From Actinomycetes bacterium (lineage in GTDB: Bacteria > Actinomycetota > Actinomycetes > Propionibacteriales > Propionibacteriaceae): a stretch of 5,960 nt of DNA. The notes beneath the pieces are model-generated. The model was not told the origin of the DNA. It saw only the letters and a list, made by a program, of their open reading frames with translations, and searched no databases. Below, in pieces: positions 5,196 to 5,960 of the stretch (positions are counted from its first letter, which is position 1; the number at the start of each line of letters is the position of its first letter). A program made the position numbers and the translations under genes. Where the stretch lies: the NCBI GenBank assembly GCA_023432725.1, contig JAEYUH010000043.1:1-5960 (forward strand), read 5' to 3'.

Positions 5196-5268
5196 AGTGG
5201 CCGATCTCTACCGGCTTCGGGGCGGCCCACCCAGCGGCCCGGGCATGGGCGGGCCCCCGGCGGCCGAC

Positions 5269-5274
5269 TACCCT
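5269..5274 (+). promoter_or_regulatory. Putative -10 box (TACCCT) of ilvD
   Basis: TACCCT fits TANNNT and would start transcription near 5281, leaving a leader of about 24 nt. The octamer CTACCCTG is the same as in front of phosphofructokinase. No -35 consensus is seen; the GGCCCG/CGGGCC inverted repeat covers the -35 position. Confidence 0.45.
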
Positions 5275-5292
5275 GAGAGCCTCGGCATTGCG

Positions 5293-5298
5293 AAGGAG
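5293..5298 (+). promoter_or_regulatory. Shine-Dalgarno sequence of ilvD
   Basis: AAGGAG lies 6 nt before ATG 5305. It touches the in-frame ATG at 5299, which is too close to be used, so it decides the start. Confidence 0.85.
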
Positions 5299-5304
5299 AT
5301 GACG

Positions 5305-5960
5305 ATGCCTGTTCTCAGGTCCCGCACCACCACCCACGGTCGCAACATGGCCGGCGCCCGCGCACTGTGGCGTGCCACCGGAGTTCAGGACTCCGACTTC
5401 GGCAAGCCGATCATCGCGATCGCCAACTCCTTCACCCAATTCGTGCCCGGCCATGTGCACCTCAAGGACATGGGGCAGCTGGTCGCCGGCGCCATCAAGG
5501 AGGCCGGCGGGATCGGCCGCGAGTTCAACACCATCGCCGTCGACGACGGGATCGCGATGGGCCACTCCGGCATGCTCTACTCGCTGCCCAGCCGCGAGAT
5601 CATCGCCGACTCGGTGGAGTACATGGTCAACGCCCATCAGGCCGACGCGCTGGTCTGCATCTCCAACTGCGACAAGATCACCCCCGGCATGCTGCTGGCC
5701 GCGTTGCGGCTGAACATCCCGACCGTGTTCGTCTCCGGCGGCCCGATGGAGGCCGGGCGGGTGCTCGGCAGCCGGATCATCTCCGGCGCGCCGGACGAGG
5801 GCGGCTCGGTGCGCCTCGACCTGATCGACGCCATGACCAAGGCTGTCGACGAGTCGGTCAGCGACGAGCAGATCGCCGCCATCGAGGAGAACGCCTGCCC
5901 CACCTGCGGGTCGTGCTCGGGCATGTTCACCGCCAACTCCATGAACTGCCTCACCGAGGC
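5305..5960 (+). CDS. ilvD: Dihydroxy-acid dehydratase, N-terminal part (gene runs off the window)
   Basis: IlvD (EC 4.2.1.9) dehydrates 2,3-dihydroxy-isovalerate and 2,3-dihydroxy-3-methylvalerate to the keto acids that precede valine and isoleucine. The window holds 218 codons of a protein usually near 615 aa. The N-terminus follows the E. coli protein closely: [33 protein letters not shown] and [20 protein letters not shown]. Metal and cluster residues are D81, C122, D123 and K124 (SNCDK; the Lys is carbamylated in characterised enzymes), and CPTCGSC at 198-204, whose last Cys aligns with the E. coli cluster ligand C195. This is the long, E. coli-like type. The stretch between GGPMEAG and the CPTCGSC motif appears about 9 residues longer than in E. 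coli, by alignment from memory. No disruption is visible up to the window end. Confidence 0.97.
   Translation, partial: MPVLRSRTTTHGRNMAGARALWRATGVQDSDFGKPIIAIANSFTQFVPGHVHLKDMGQLVAGAIKEAGGIGREFNTIAVDDGIAMGHSGMLYSLPSREIIADSVEYMVNAHQADALVCISNCDKITPGMLLAALRLNIPTVFVSGGPMEAGRVLGSRIISGAPDEGGSVRLDLIDAMTKAVDESVSDEQIAAIEENACPTCGSCSGMFTANSMNCLTE

Larger units (their letters stand above)
4953..5304. other. Divergent intergenic region between aminotransferase and ilvD
   Basis: This 352-bp stretch holds no convincing gene. It contains a GC-rich part (about 5000-5110) with GGCGCC repeated at 5102-5107 and 5109-5114, a paired-hairpin segment at 5146-5195, an inverted repeat GGCCCG/CGGGCC at 5237-5242 and 5251-5256, the ilvD -10 box at 5269 and its Shine-Dalgarno sequence. 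On the minus strand a possible -10 (TACCAT, 5060-5055) could serve the aminotransferase gene. Confidence 0.7.

Noticed and set aside
5055..5276. Small plus-strand ORF (73 codons from ATG 5055) containing an LPETGE sequence like a sortase signal
   Set aside because: No hydrophobic segment or basic tail follows the motif and there is no signal peptide. The composition is Pro/Arg/Ala-rich as expected for a non-coding GC-rich frame, and the frame continues an antisense shadow of the aminotransferase gene.
4065..5276. 403-codon plus-strand ORF opposite the aminotransferase
   Set aside because: It is antisense to a gene with all PLP-enzyme motifs. The composition is Gly/Arg/Gln/Val-rich and no domain is recognisable.
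5299..5304. ATG 5299 as the ilvD start
   Set aside because: It directly touches the AAGGAG, leaving no spacer. ATG 5305 has a 6-nt spacer and matches the usual IlvD N-terminus.
1..5960. CRISPR arrays, tRNA or rRNA genes, insertion sequences, attachment sites or toxin-antitoxin pairs
   Set aside because: No regularly spaced repeats, transposase motifs, terminal repeats or tRNA-like T-arm sequences were seen. The only tandem repeat is the Thr-Pro coding tract.

Overview
The window is very GC-rich (about 70% by eye). Its gene density, codon bias, TANNNT promoters, several apparently leaderless starts and a 'mixed-donor' type phosphofructokinase all point to the chromosome of an actinobacterium. 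A propionibacterial relative is plausible, because PPi-linked phosphofructokinases are well known there, but that is inference. There is no sign of a phage, insertion sequence, CRISPR array, tRNA or rRNA. It looks like an ordinary core-chromosome segment of short transcription units.

Layout. 1-293 (-): N-terminal part of an unrecognised multi-pass membrane protein. 394-1008 (+): YgjV-type membrane segment fused to a degenerate GNAT-like domain; it diverges from the first gene across a 100-bp region with two leaderless-type promoters. 1048-1482 (+): DUF2231 membrane protein. 1484-2143 (-): lipoprotein with a Thr-Pro stalk, convergent with DUF2231 and separated from it by one base. 2296-3435 (+): 6-phosphofructokinase, divergent from the lipoprotein. 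3438-3463: terminator-like hairpin. 3476-3775 (+): small DUF1905 protein. 3756-4952 (-): fold-type I PLP aminotransferase, overlapping the DUF1905 gene tail to tail by 20 bp. 4953-5304: a 352-bp gap with several inverted repeats and an ilvD promoter. 5305-5960 (+): N-terminal 218 codons of ilvD, running off the window.

Function. Two genes have clear metabolic roles. Phosphofructokinase carries out the committed step of glycolysis (or a reversible PPi-linked version). IlvD makes the 2-keto acids for valine and isoleucine. The aminotransferase divergent from ilvD could act on 2-oxoacids or amino acids, but its substrate cannot be read from sequence. The other genes encode envelope or uncharacterised proteins.

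I found no convincing undescribed multi-gene system. The points most worth a second look are small-scale: leaderless starts at three genes, a terminator hairpin touching the next promoter's -10 box, a perfect inverted repeat running into the DUF2231 start codon, competing hairpins upstream of ilvD, and a G-quadruplex motif in the lipoprotein's Thr-Pro repeat DNA.
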